The position numbers and the translations under genes were made by a program. Below, piece by piece: positions 1 through 7,538 of a stretch of 64,000 nt of DNA; within the stretch, counting starts at the first letter, position 1, and every line of letters starts with the position of its first letter. This stretch comes from Bradyrhizobium sp. BRP22 (GTDB lineage: Bacteria; Pseudomonadota; Alphaproteobacteria; Rhizobiales; Xanthobacteraceae), in assembly GCF_020194175.1 (NCBI RefSeq), contig NZ_JADYVX010000027.1:62001-126000 (forward strand), given 5' to 3'. Below the pieces are notes generated by a model. It ran no database searches and had not been told where the DNA came from. It saw only the letters and a program-made list of their open reading frames with translations.

Positions 1-785
1 CTTTGTTCGGCGGCACCGACAAATGCATGCTGATGACCTTCCACGACCTGACGCCGCTGCGCCGGGTGGAGGAAATGCGCGCCGACTTCGTCGCCAATGC
101 CAGCCACGAATTGCGGACGCCGCTCGCGGCGCTGTCAGGCTTCATCGACACCCTGCAGGGACCGGCCAGGGACGATCCGCGGGCGCGGGAGCGCTTCCTC
201 GGCATCATGCATACCCAGGCCACCCGCATGGCGCGGTTGATCGACGATCTGTTGTCGCTGTCGCGGGTCGAGCTCTCGGCCCATGTCCGGCCCGACACCT
301 GTGTCGATCTGATCCCGATCATCCGCCAGGTCGCCGACGGCCTGGAGCCGCTGGCGCGCGAGCGGCAGGTTGTGATCGAGATCCAGCTTCCGGAGATGCC
401 GGTCATGATCGCGGGTGACCGCGAGGAGTTGTTACGGTTGTTCGAGAACCTGATCGAGAACGCCCTGAAATATGGCGCCTCCGGCGGCAGGGTGGTCGTC
501 TCGTTGAAGGAAGCCGCCTCCGGCGAGGGCGCCCCGGAGATCCGGGTCATGGTGCGGGATTTCGGCCCCGGCATCGCGCCAGAACACCTGCCGCGGCTGA
601 CCGAGCGCTTCTATCGGGTGGACGTCGGCGACAGCCGCGCCCAGGGTGGAACCGGGCTCGGATTATCCTTGGTGAAACATATTCTTAACCGTCATCGCGG
701 CCGTCTTTTGATCGAAAGCGTACCGAAAAACGGCGCTACTTTTACCGCCTGTTTTCCCCAGATGAAGACTGCCGCAGCGGCATAA
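1..785 (+). CDS. phoR: PhoR, phosphate-regulon sensor histidine kinase (C-terminal part, cut by window edge)
   Basis: Membrane sensor kinase that phosphorylates PhoB when phosphate is scarce. Only the cytoplasmic C-terminal part is present. Visible in order are the end of a PAS-like region (MLMTFHDLTPLRRVEEMR), the dimerisation/phosphoacceptor motif ASHELRTPL with its histidine, an N box (ENLIENALKYG), the G1 box (RDFGPGIAP) and the G2 box (GGTGLGLSLVK). The start lies upstream of the window. It is followed by pstSCAB-phoU-phoB on the same strand, the usual rhizobial order, which fixes its identity. It ends at TAA 783-785, four bases before a short inverted repeat. Confidence 0.93.
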   Translation, partial: LFGGTDKCMLMTFHDLTPLRRVEEMRADFVANASHELRTPLAALSGFIDTLQGPARDDPRARERFLGIMHTQATRMARLIDDLLSLSRVELSAHVRPDTCVDLIPIIRQVADGLEPLARERQVVIEIQLPEMPVMIAGDREELLRLFENLIENALKYGASGGRVVVSLKEAASGEGAPEIRVMVRDFGPGIAPEHLPRLTERFYRVDVGDSRAQGGTGLGLSLVKHILNRHRGRLLIESVPKNGATFTACFPQMKTAAAA

Positions 786-788
786 AAT

Positions 789-808
789 CAAGCAATTTCA
801 ATTGCTTG
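789..808. repeat. Short perfect inverted repeat after phoR
   Basis: The arms CAAGCAATT and AATTGCTTG face each other across two bases. It sits between the phoR stop and the Pho box of pstS. There is no T-tract on the plus strand, so a classic intrinsic terminator is not supported. It could be an RNA processing hairpin or a protein site. Confidence 0.45.
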
Positions 809-811
809 AAT

Positions 812-829
812 GTGTCATCCAACTGTCAT
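812..829 (+). promoter_or_regulatory. Pho box upstream of pstS
   Basis: Two 7-base half sites, GTGTCAT (812-818) and CTGTCAT (823-829), lie in direct repeat 11 bases apart, which is the known spacing and sequence of a PhoB binding site. It is about 100 bases before the pstS start and on the correct strand. PhoB, encoded at the end of the same cluster, is the expected activator under phosphate limitation. Confidence 0.88.
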
Positions 830-927
830 CTAACCTTCGTAAAACGAGCATCGACCGCTCCTAAACGGACCGGCGTGAGCGCGATCGGGCGCATCCGGCG
901 CTTCGCTCACAGGATGGAGACCACCCC

Positions 928-1938
928 ATGAATTTTTTTAGGACAATCGTCGCTGCCGGCCTGGTCGCCGTTTCGACCTCGGCCTTTGCGGCCGATATCA
1001 CTGGCGCGGGCGCGACATTTCCCTTTCCGATCTACTCCAAGTGGGCGGACGCCTATAAGAAGGAGACTGGCAACGGTCTGAACTATCAGTCGATCGGCTC
1101 GGGCGCCGGCATCAAGCAGATCCAGGCCAAGACGGTGACCTTCGGTGCCACCGATGCGCCGCTGAAGGCCGAGCAGCTCGAAAAGGACGGACTCGTCCAG
1201 TGGCCGATGGTGATGGGCGCGATCGTGCCAGTCGTGAACCTCGAAGGCATCAAGCCCGGCGAACTCGTGCTTTCGGGCCAGCTCTTGGGTGACATCTATC
1301 TCGGCAAGATCACCAAGTGGGACGATCCGGCGATCGCCAAGCTCAATCCGAAGCTCAAGCTGCCCTCGGACGCCATCACTGTGGTGCGACGCTCCGACGG
1401 TTCGGGCACCACGTTCAACTTCACCGACTATCTCTCCAAGTCTAACCCCGACTGGAAGTCCAAGGTCGGCCAGGGCACCGCGGTCGAGTGGCCGGTTGGC
1501 GTCGGCGCCAAGGGCAACGAGGGTGTTGCCGGCAACATCAGCCAGACCAAGAACGCCATCGGCTATGTCGAATACGCCTATGCCAAGCAGAACAAGCTGA
1601 CCTATACGGCGTTGGTCAACAAGGCCGGCAAGACCGTGCAGCCGACCATTGCCGCGTTCCAGGCCGCTGCTTCCAACGCGGACTGGTCCAAGGCGCCGGG
1701 CTACTACGTGATCCTGACCGACCAGCCGGGCGAGGCGTCCTGGCCGATCACCGCGGCGACCTTCATCCTGATGCACAAGGAGCCGACGGATAAGGCGGCT
1801 TCGGCTGAAGCCATCAAGTTCTTCAAGTGGTCGTTCGAGAAGGGCGGCAAGGCGGCCGAAGAGCTCGACTACATTCCGATGCCGGAATCGGTCGTCAAGC
1901 TGATCGAAAAGACCTGGTCGTCGGACATCAAGAGCTGA
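928..1938 (+). CDS. pstS: PstS, periplasmic phosphate-binding protein of the Pst ABC transporter
   Basis: High-affinity phosphate-binding protein that delivers phosphate to PstCA in the periplasm. The 336 residues begin with a Sec signal peptide ending near AFA-ADIT (about residue 22). The mature start ITGAGATFPFPIYSKW and the anion-binding stretch RSDGSGTTFNFTDYL are typical of the family, and the length is normal. The start ATG at 928 is preceded by GGATGGAG. It is the first gene after the Pho box, and is separated from pstC by an intergenic palindromic repeat. Confidence 0.96.
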   Translation: MNFFRTIVAAGLVAVSTSAFAADITGAGATFPFPIYSKWADAYKKETGNGLNYQSIGSGAGIKQIQAKTVTFGATDAPLKAEQLEKDGLVQWPMVMGAIVPVVNLEGIKPGELVLSGQLLGDIYLGKITKWDDPAIAKLNPKLKLPSDAITVVRRSDGSGTTFNFTDYLSKSNPDWKSKVGQGTAVEWPVGVGAKGNEGVAGNISQTKNAIGYVEYAYAKQNKLTYTALVNKAGKTVQPTIAAFQAAASNADWSKAPGYYVILTDQPGEASWPITAATFILMHKEPTDKAASAEAIKFFKWSFEKGGKAAEELDYIPMPESVVKLIEKTWSSDIKS

Positions 1939-1959
1939 GGCTTGCACCGCAACCCTCGC

Positions 1960-2041
1960 GTCCCATCTTCCGGGGCGCGAGCACAGCAAGTGATCCCGGA
2001 ATCCCAAGGGGTTCCGGGTCTGGTCCTCGGACCCCGGAGTG
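1960..2041. repeat. Palindromic intergenic element between pstS and pstC
   Basis: The stretch contains mirrored modules: a ...CCCGGAATCCC / GGGGTTCCGGG pair followed by GGTCC / GGACC, and a closing CCCCGGAGTGAC. It looks like the many short palindromic repeats scattered through this genome. In this position, between a binding-protein gene and its permease genes, such hairpins can stabilise the upstream mRNA; that is inference. Confidence 0.6.
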
Positions 2042-2119
2042 ACGCCGGTGAGAGTCGTCAACGGGCTCGCTCGACAAGAAGCGACCCTTCTACAGTATCA
2101 GTCAACACAGGGGATTGGC

Positions 2120-3118
2120 GTGGCAGACATGGCCGTTCAAAGCGACGTGATGGCAGCGGCTGGACCTTACGATCGTGCCAAGGCCCTCAGTGCTTTCAAG
2201 CTCGGTGACATCACCTTCTACTGGATCACCCGGGCCTGCGCGATTTCGGTGCTCCTGATCCTCGGCGGCATCATTCTTTCGCTGATTGTCGGCGCCTGGC
2301 CGGCGATAAGGGAATACGGCTTCGCCTTCCTGTTCACGCAGCGCTGGGCGCCGTCGGCCGATCCGCCGGTGCTCGGTGCACTCGGGCCGATCTATGGCAC
2401 GCTGATCACCTCTGTCATCGCGATGATGATTGCCATTCCCGTCGGCATCGGCATCGCCATATTCCTGACCGAGCTTTGCCCGCAATGGCTGCGCCGCCCG
2501 ATCGGTATTGCCATCGAGCTGCTCGCCGGCATCCCCTCGATCATCTACGGCATGTGGGGCTTCTTCGTGCTGGGCCCGTTCCTCGCCAATACCTTCCAAC
2601 CGTTCATGATCCGCCTGTTCGACGGCGTGCCGGTGCTGGGCGCGGTGTTCGCAGGCCCGCCGTCCTATCTCAGCCTGTTCAATGCCGCGCTGATCCTGGC
2701 GATCATGGTGCTGCCCTTCATCACCGCGATCTCGGTCGACGTATTCAAGACGGTGCCGCCCGTCCTGAAGGAAGCCGCCTACGGGGTCGGCTGCACCACC
2801 TGGGAGGTCGTCCGCAACGTCGTGATCCCCTATACCCGCGTCGGAGTGATCGGCGGCATCATGCTGGCGCTCGGCCGCGCGCTCGGCGAGACCATGGCCG
2901 TGACCTTCATCATCGGCAACTCGTTCCGCATCTCCTCCTCGATCTTCGCCCCGGGCACCACGATCTCGGCGGCGATCGCGAGCGAATTCGCCGAGAGTGA
3001 CGGATTGCACCAGTCTGGCCTGATCCTGCTCGGCCTGTTGCTGTTCGTGCTGACATTCATTGTTCTCGCCTGTGCGCGACTGATGCTGATGCGTCTGGAA
3101 AAGAAGGCGGGGAACTGA
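2120..3118 (+). CDS. pstC: PstC, phosphate ABC transporter permease
   Basis: Inner-membrane permease subunit forming the phosphate channel with PstA. About six hydrophobic helices are visible, plus the EAA-type loop (KEAAYGVGCTTWEVVRNVVIP) that contacts PstB, and the family stretch ALGRALGETMAVTFIIGNS. I place the start at GTG 2120, with AGGGGA a few bases upstream; ATG 2129 is an alternative. The reading frame stays open further upstream into the palindromic repeat, which I do not consider coding. The pstA start follows after three bases. Confidence 0.93.
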   Translation: MADMAVQSDVMAAAGPYDRAKALSAFKLGDITFYWITRACAISVLLILGGIILSLIVGAWPAIREYGFAFLFTQRWAPSADPPVLGALGPIYGTLITSVIAMMIAIPVGIGIAIFLTELCPQWLRRPIGIAIELLAGIPSIIYGMWGFFVLGPFLANTFQPFMIRLFDGVPVLGAVFAGPPSYLSLFNAALILAIMVLPFITAISVDVFKTVPPVLKEAAYGVGCTTWEVVRNVVIPYTRVGVIGGIMLALGRALGETMAVTFIIGNSFRISSSIFAPGTTISAAIASEFAESDGLHQSGLILLGLLLFVLTFIVLACARLMLMRLEKKAGN

Positions 3119-3121
3119 GCT

Positions 3122-3967
3122 ATGAATCCGATTTACAGGTCCCGCCGTCGCAACGACATCATCATCCGCGGGCTTTGCATCGCCGCTGCCGCATTCGGGG
3201 TGACCTGGCTGGCGCTGATCCTTTTCACGCTTTTCTACAACGGTCTCGCCGGTCTCAGTCTCGACGTCTTCACCAAGAACACGCCGCCGCCCGGCTCGAC
3301 CGATGGCGGCCTTCTGAACGCGATCGTCGGCTCGGTGATCATGACCGTGATCGGCGTCGGCATCGGCGCGCCGCTCGGCCTGTTTGCCGGCACCTATCTC
3401 GCGGAATACGGCAAGCACGACCGGCTCACCTCGGTGATCCGCTTCATCAACGACATCCTCCTGAGCGCGCCGTCGATCATCATCGGCCTGTTCATCTATG
3501 GCGCGGTCGTCGTGCCGATGGGCGGCTTCTCCGCGTTCGCGGGCTGCCTGGCGCTGGCGGTGATCGTCATCCCGGTGGTGCTGCGCACCACCGAGGACAT
3601 GCTGCTGCTCGTTCCGAACCCGCTGCGGGAGGCGGCGTCCGCGCTCGGTCTTCCGCGCTCGCTGGTGATCAAGCGGATCGCCTATCGCGCGGCGCGCTCC
3701 GGCCTGATCACGGGCGTGCTGCTGGCGACCGCCCGCGTTGCGGGTGAGACCGCGCCGCTGTTGTTCACCGCGCTGTCCAACCAGTTCTTCAGCCTGAACC
3801 TGACCAAGACGATGGCGAACCTGCCGGTGACCATCAACAACTTCGTGCAGAGCCCCTACGCTTACTGGAAGGAACTTGCCTGGAGCGGGGCTTTGCTCAT
3901 CACCTTGACCGTGCTCGCGCTCAACATTGGCGCGCGCATTCTCGGCGCCGAAAGGAGCGCAAAATGA
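3122..3967 (+). CDS. pstA: PstA, phosphate ABC transporter permease
   Basis: Second membrane subunit of the Pst transporter, 281 residues. It has multiple hydrophobic helices, the cytoplasmic coupling loop around REAASALGLPRSLVIKRI, and the AGETAPLLFTALSNQFF stretch typical of PstA. It begins 3 bases after the pstC stop and overlaps the pstB start by 4 bases (ATGA), which implies translational coupling of permease and ATPase. Confidence 0.94.
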   Translation: MNPIYRSRRRNDIIIRGLCIAAAAFGVTWLALILFTLFYNGLAGLSLDVFTKNTPPPGSTDGGLLNAIVGSVIMTVIGVGIGAPLGLFAGTYLAEYGKHDRLTSVIRFINDILLSAPSIIIGLFIYGAVVVPMGGFSAFAGCLALAVIVIPVVLRTTEDMLLLVPNPLREAASALGLPRSLVIKRIAYRAARSGLITGVLLATARVAGETAPLLFTALSNQFFSLNLTKTMANLPVTINNFVQSPYAYWKELAWSGALLITLTVLALNIGARILGAERSAK

Positions 3968-4785
3968 CCGATCTGTCCGTATCGACGACCAGCCCGAGCG
4001 CGGCCATTCCCCAGAAGTCGCTGCCGGAAGCGGCGCCGAAAGTGACGGCACGCAACCTCAACTTCTATTACGGCGAGCACCACGCGCTGAAGAACATCAA
4101 CCTGACGCTGGGCACCAATCGCGTCACCGCCTTCATCGGTCCGTCCGGTTGCGGCAAGTCGACGCTGCTGCGGATCTTCAACCGGATGTACGACCTCTAT
4201 CCAGGCCAGCGCGCCACCGGCCAGTTGATGTTGGACCAGACCAACATCCTTGACCCCAAGCTCGACCTCAACCTGCTGCGGGCGCGGATCGGCATGGTGT
4301 TCCAGAAGCCGACGCCGTTCCCGATGACGATCTACGAGAACATCGCCTTCGGCATCCGCCTCTACGAGAAGATCTCGAAATCCGAGATGGACGGCCGTGT
4401 CGAGAAGGCGCTGCGCGGCGGCGCGCTCTGGAACGAGGTCAAGGACAAACTCAACGCCTCCGGGTTGAGCCTCTCCGGCGGCCAGCAGCAGCGTCTGTGC
4501 ATTGCGCGTACGGTTGCGGTGCGGCCGGAAGTGATCCTGTTCGACGAGCCCTGCTCGGCGCTGGATCCGATCTCGACCGCCAAGGTCGAGGAGCTGATCC
4601 AGGAGCTGTCGGAAGACTACACGATCGCGATCGTCACGCATAACATGCAGCAGGCGGCGCGTGTCTCCGACAAGACCGCCTTCATGTATCTGGGCGAGCT
4701 GATCGAGTTCGACGACACCAGCAAGATCTTCACCTCGCCGAGCGATCGACGCACCCAGGACTACATCACCGGCCGATTTGGCTGA
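3964..4785 (+). CDS. pstB: PstB, phosphate ABC transporter ATP-binding protein
   Basis: Cytoplasmic ATPase that powers phosphate import, 273 residues. Seen are Walker A GPSGCGKST (residues 59-67), a Q-loop region (GMVFQKPTPFPMTIYENI), the ABC signature LSGGQQQRL, Walker B VILFDEP, and the switch histidine in IVTHNMQQA. The N-terminal extension of about 25 residues before the nucleotide-binding domain is low in complexity. It overlaps pstA by 4 bases, and phoU follows after 11 bases. Confidence 0.96.
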   Translation: MTDLSVSTTSPSAAIPQKSLPEAAPKVTARNLNFYYGEHHALKNINLTLGTNRVTAFIGPSGCGKSTLLRIFNRMYDLYPGQRATGQLMLDQTNILDPKLDLNLLRARIGMVFQKPTPFPMTIYENIAFGIRLYEKISKSEMDGRVEKALRGGALWNEVKDKLNASGLSLSGGQQQRLCIARTVAVRPEVILFDEPCSALDPISTAKVEELIQELSEDYTIAIVTHNMQQAARVSDKTAFMYLGELIEFDDTSKIFTSPSDRRTQDYITGRFG

Positions 4786-4796
4786 GGAGGGACATC

Positions 4797-5513
4797 ATGG
4801 CTTCTGAACATACCGCCAAGGCGTTCGACAGCGATCTCCAGGAACTGACCCGCCTGGTCGCGGAGATGGGCGGGCTGGTCGAACGTATGATCACTGAATC
4901 CGTCGATGCGCTGATCCGCCGCGATGTCGCGCTCGGCAAGCGCGTCGTCGCTTCCGACATCGAGATCGACAGCCTGCAGCGCGTGATCGAAGAGCGCGCC
5001 GTGCTGACGATCGCCCGCCGCCAGCCGATGGCCGTCGACCTGCGCGAGATCGTCGGCGCGATGCGGGTGGCGACCGATCTGGAGCGGATCGGCGACCTCG
5101 CCAAGAACATGGGCAAGCGCGTCGCTGCTCTCGAGAACGACTTCCAGCCGCTGAAGCTGATCCGCGGCCTGGAGCATATGACCGACCTCGTGCTGTCGCA
5201 GGTCAAGTCGGTGCTCGACGCCTATGCCGCGCACGATTTGCCGGCGGCGATGAATGTCTGGAAGAGCGACGAAGAGGTGGACGCGATCTGCACCTCGCTG
5301 TTCCGCGAGCTCCTCACCTACATGATGGAAGATCCGCGCAACATTTCGTTCTGCATCCACCTGATGTTCTGCGCCAAGAATATCGAGCGGATCGGCGACC
5401 ACGCCACCAATATCGCTGAGACGGTCTTCTACATGATCGAGGGTCAGCAGATCACCGACAAGCGGCCGAAGGGGGATATGACGACGTTCGCCACGACCGT
5501 TCCGGGCAACTAG
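4797..5513 (+). CDS. phoU: PhoU, phosphate signalling regulator
   Basis: Negative regulator linking Pst transport to PhoR and PhoB. The 238 residues form two similar three-helix halves. The repeated motif is visible as MRVATDLERIGDLAKN and again as CAKNIERIGDHATNIAE, which carry the metal-binding acidic residues of PhoU. The start has GAGGAGGGACATC immediately upstream. It lies between pstB and phoB, as in other rhizobia. Confidence 0.95.
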   Translation: MASEHTAKAFDSDLQELTRLVAEMGGLVERMITESVDALIRRDVALGKRVVASDIEIDSLQRVIEERAVLTIARRQPMAVDLREIVGAMRVATDLERIGDLAKNMGKRVAALENDFQPLKLIRGLEHMTDLVLSQVKSVLDAYAAHDLPAAMNVWKSDEEVDAICTSLFRELLTYMMEDPRNISFCIHLMFCAKNIERIGDHATNIAETVFYMIEGQQITDKRPKGDMTTFATTVPGN

Positions 5514-5562
5514 AGCACCATCCGGGAAAGTCGATACCGGTTTTCCGCCAAGATCCTGCTCA
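5514..5562. repeat. GAGCA...TGCTC palindromic repeat, copy 1
   Basis: Inverted ends GAGCACCATC and GATCCTGCTC enclose GGGAAAGTCGATACCGGTTTTCC. A second, more diverged copy lies at 17903-17974 (GAGCATGAT ... ATCATGCTC with CGGAAAAGTGGAGACCGGTTT inside). It sits directly after the phoU stop. This is a dispersed rhizobial intergenic element by appearance. Confidence 0.65.
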
Positions 5563-5631
5563 AAACATCAAGGGAAGAGTGGGATGACGCTTCAAGAACA
5601 GTGTCATCCCGCTATAGGAGAAGCCAAGCCG

Positions 5632-6339
5632 ATGAGCGCACGCATTCTGGTGGTCGAAGACGAAGAAGCGCTGACGACGCTGTTGCGCTACAATCTCGAT
5701 GCAGAAGGCTATGATGTCGAAACGGTCGCCCGTGGAGACGATGCGGACACAAGGCTCAAGGAACGTATTCCCGACCTTGTCGTGCTCGACTGGATGCTGC
5801 CGGGACTCTCCGGCATCGAGCTGTGCCGCCGTCTGCGGGCGCGGCCCGAGACCAAGCAGCTCCCGATCATCATGCTCACCGCGCGCGGCGAGGAAAGCGA
5901 GCGCGTGAGGGGACTGGCGACCGGCGCCGACGACTACATCGTCAAGCCGTTCTCGGTGCCTGAGCTGCTCGCGCGGGTGAAGGGCCTGTTGCGCCGGGCA
6001 AGCCCGGAGCGGCTCGCGACCGTGCTGACCTATGGCGACATCGAGCTCGACCGCGAGAAGCGCCGCGTCGCGCGCTCGGGCCGGCCGATCGATCTCGGCC
6101 CGACCGAATATCGCCTCTTGGAATTCTTCCTGGAGCACCCCGGCCGCGTGTTCAGCCGCGAGCAGTTGCTCGACAGTGTCTGGGGTCGCGACATCTATAT
6201 CGACGAGCGCACCGTCGACGTCCATATCGGCCGCCTGCGCAAATTGCTCAATCCCGGCCGCGAGCAGGACCCGATCCGCACCGTCCGCGGCGCCGGCTAC
6301 GCGCTGGATGATCGCTTCGCGAAGGCTGAGCCGTCGTAG
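5632..6339 (+). CDS. phoB: PhoB, phosphate response regulator
   Basis: OmpR-family transcription factor, 235 residues, that binds Pho boxes when phosphorylated by PhoR. The receiver domain has acidic pocket residues E9/D10 and the phosphoacceptor Asp53 in VVLDWMLPG. The C-terminal winged helix includes PTEYRLLEFFLEHPGRVFSR and RTVDVHIGRLRKLL. I chose ATG 5632, with TAGGAG about 10 bases upstream, over an upstream in-frame ATG at 5584. The 118-base gap after phoU holds a palindromic repeat and a GGGATGAC / GTCATCCC inverted repeat (5581-5610), so phoB may have its own expression control. Confidence 0.95.
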   Translation: MSARILVVEDEEALTTLLRYNLDAEGYDVETVARGDDADTRLKERIPDLVVLDWMLPGLSGIELCRRLRARPETKQLPIIMLTARGEESERVRGLATGADDYIVKPFSVPELLARVKGLLRRASPERLATVLTYGDIELDREKRRVARSGRPIDLGPTEYRLLEFFLEHPGRVFSREQLLDSVWGRDIYIDERTVDVHIGRLRKLLNPGREQDPIRTVRGAGYALDDRFAKAEPS

Positions 6340-6366
6340 ATCGGTGAGTGCTCTTCACGCGCACGA

Positions 6367-6503
6367 GCTGTCGTCCCGGCCTTGAGCCGGGACCCATAAC
6401 CACTGCTGCTATTTGTTTGGACGTGCCGCGGCCGCAGCCGTGCATAACCACTTGGGCCAGTGGTTATGGGTCCCGGGTCGCGCTTCGCTTGCCCGGGAGG
6501 ACA
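6367..6503. repeat. Long palindromic repeat, family B copy 1
   Basis: It begins CTGTCGTCCCGGCC, has an internal CATAACCAC facing GTGGTTATGGGTCCC, and ends CCCGGGAGGACATC. The same outer and inner modules recur at 9691-9816, 14713-14807 and 63601-63760. Between convergent phoB and gcrA it may also end transcription from both sides. Confidence 0.75.
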
Positions 6504-6524
6504 TCGTTGAAGCAGCGAATATTG

Positions 6525-7040
6525 CTACTTGCCGTGTGAAGGCTTGACCGACGGGCGGCGCCGGTCGGCCGCGGGCTGGTAGGCGATGCGCGAGTGGTGC
6601 GCGCAATAGGGCAGGCCGGGAAGCGCCTTGCCGCCGCAGAAGAAGAATTCCGGGCTCGAGGGATCGCCGACCGGCCAGTGGCAGGTGGCCTCGTTCAATT
6701 CGAGCAGCGACAGCCGCTGGCTCATCGGCACCACGTTGTCATAGGCGACCGGGTCCGCTTCCACCTCCACCTCGAAGGCATGGGCCAGCGCGGTGTTGCC
6801 GCGGGAGACCGGACGCGCCACGCGCATCATCGGCTGTGCCGGACGCGCCTTGCGCTGCCGCGGCGCGGCTGCAGCGGGCGTCTTGGCGCGGCCGGACAGG
6901 CCCAATCGATGAACCTTGCCGATCACCGCATTGCGCGTCACGTTGCCGAGTTCCGCAGCGATCTGGCTGGCCGAGAGCCCGGCTTCCCAGAGCTTCTTCA
7001 ATTGCTCGACGCGTTCGTCGGACCAGGTCAATACCGTCAT
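6525..7040 (-). CDS. gcrA: GcrA, cell-cycle regulator
   Basis: Alphaproteobacterial transcription factor that acts with RNA polymerase at promoters carrying CcrM-methylated GANTC sites. The 171 residues begin with the characteristic WSDERVEQLKKLWEAGLSAS and the helix-turn-helix SQIAAELGNVTRNAVIGKVH. The C-terminal part, including TCHWPVGDPSSPEFFFCG and the C..H.. motif CAHHSRIAYQP, matches the sigma-interacting domain. A basic, Ala/Pro-rich linker lies between. Its upstream region contains five GANTC sites. Confidence 0.95.
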   Translation of the reverse strand: MTVLTWSDERVEQLKKLWEAGLSASQIAAELGNVTRNAVIGKVHRLGLSGRAKTPAAAAPRQRKARPAQPMMRVARPVSRGNTALAHAFEVEVEADPVAYDNVVPMSQRLSLLELNEATCHWPVGDPSSPEFFFCGGKALPGLPYCAHHSRIAYQPAADRRRPSVKPSHGK

Positions 7041-7117
7041 CGCATCTTTCCCTTCGCGTTACGTCTGCCAATCCTGGGCAGCGCTGCGATGCCAAATCTC
7101 AAAAATCCCTGCGGGCA

Positions 7118-7342
7118 GAATCCCTTAAGGCTCGCCGGGCGCGAAAAGCGCGCCCGAACGTGTACGCCGCACACAGAGGACTCTTGGGATCAAAACTGCC
7201 GCACGAGATGTCGTACCCGACAGTGGGGACGCTACAATATGGCGTGACTCTGGCGCAAGAGTCCGCGCCTATGCGTCCACATGTTCCGATCATTTAGGGA
7301 TTGCAATCCGGCTTTTCCACCACACCGGAAAGCTACGGATTC
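7118..7342. promoter_or_regulatory. Cluster of five GANTC (CcrM) sites upstream of gcrA
   Basis: GANTC pentamers occur at 7118 (GAATC), 7179 (GACTC), 7246 (GACTC), 7259 (GAGTC) and 7338 (GATTC). CcrM methylates this motif in alphaproteobacteria, and GcrA reads it. Five in 225 bases is dense for a motif expected roughly once per 256 bases in unbiased DNA and usually rarer in such genomes. It suggests cell-cycle or autoregulatory control of gcrA; this is inference. Confidence 0.6.
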
Positions 7343-7380
7343 GCCCTGATTTACCGCTCCAATTGGCGACCTCGTGGCGA

Positions 7381-7408
7381 TTGACAGCACCCGCCGCGCG
7401 CATAGAAT
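7381..7408 (+). promoter_or_regulatory. Sigma70-type promoter for argD-argF
   Basis: A perfect -35 TTGACA (7381-7386) and a near-consensus -10 TAGAAT (7403-7408) are separated by 16 bases. Such a match is striking in GC-rich DNA. The predicted transcription start is near 7415, giving a leader of about 125 bases to argD. Confidence 0.65.
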
Positions 7409-7415
7409 GCCTCTA

Positions 7416-7449
7416 CGTGCCGCCCTGCAAAGGCGGCACGTTTTGTTTT
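7416..7449 (+). terminator. Terminator-like hairpin with T-tract
   Basis: A perfect 9-bp stem CGTGCCGCC / GGCGGCACG with loop CTGCAAA is followed by TTTTGTTTT. In form it is a textbook plus-strand intrinsic terminator, but no plus-strand gene lies upstream and the predicted argD transcription start falls at its first base. It may therefore be a stabilising 5' hairpin, or may end an unseen small RNA. Confidence 0.6.
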
Positions 7450-7538
7450 CGCTGGATGAGCTCTGGCCGCGTGTCCGCATCGTTACACGCCGCCAGGGCC
7501 TATCTGAAAGGCTTGTCTGAAACCCCTCAGTGATCGCC

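Larger units (their letters stand above)
7041..7538. other. Intergenic region between divergent gcrA and argD
   Basis: About 500 bases without a convincing gene. It holds the GANTC cluster (7118-7342) on the gcrA side, and a sigma70-like promoter plus a strong hairpin with T-tract on the argD side. Short frames here have no family resemblance. Confidence 0.6.

Noticed and set aside
2102..4051. A 649-codon minus-strand frame
   Set aside because: It is antisense to pstC and pstA; its His/Arg/Asp-rich protein has no fold signature and arises from GC-rich codon bias.
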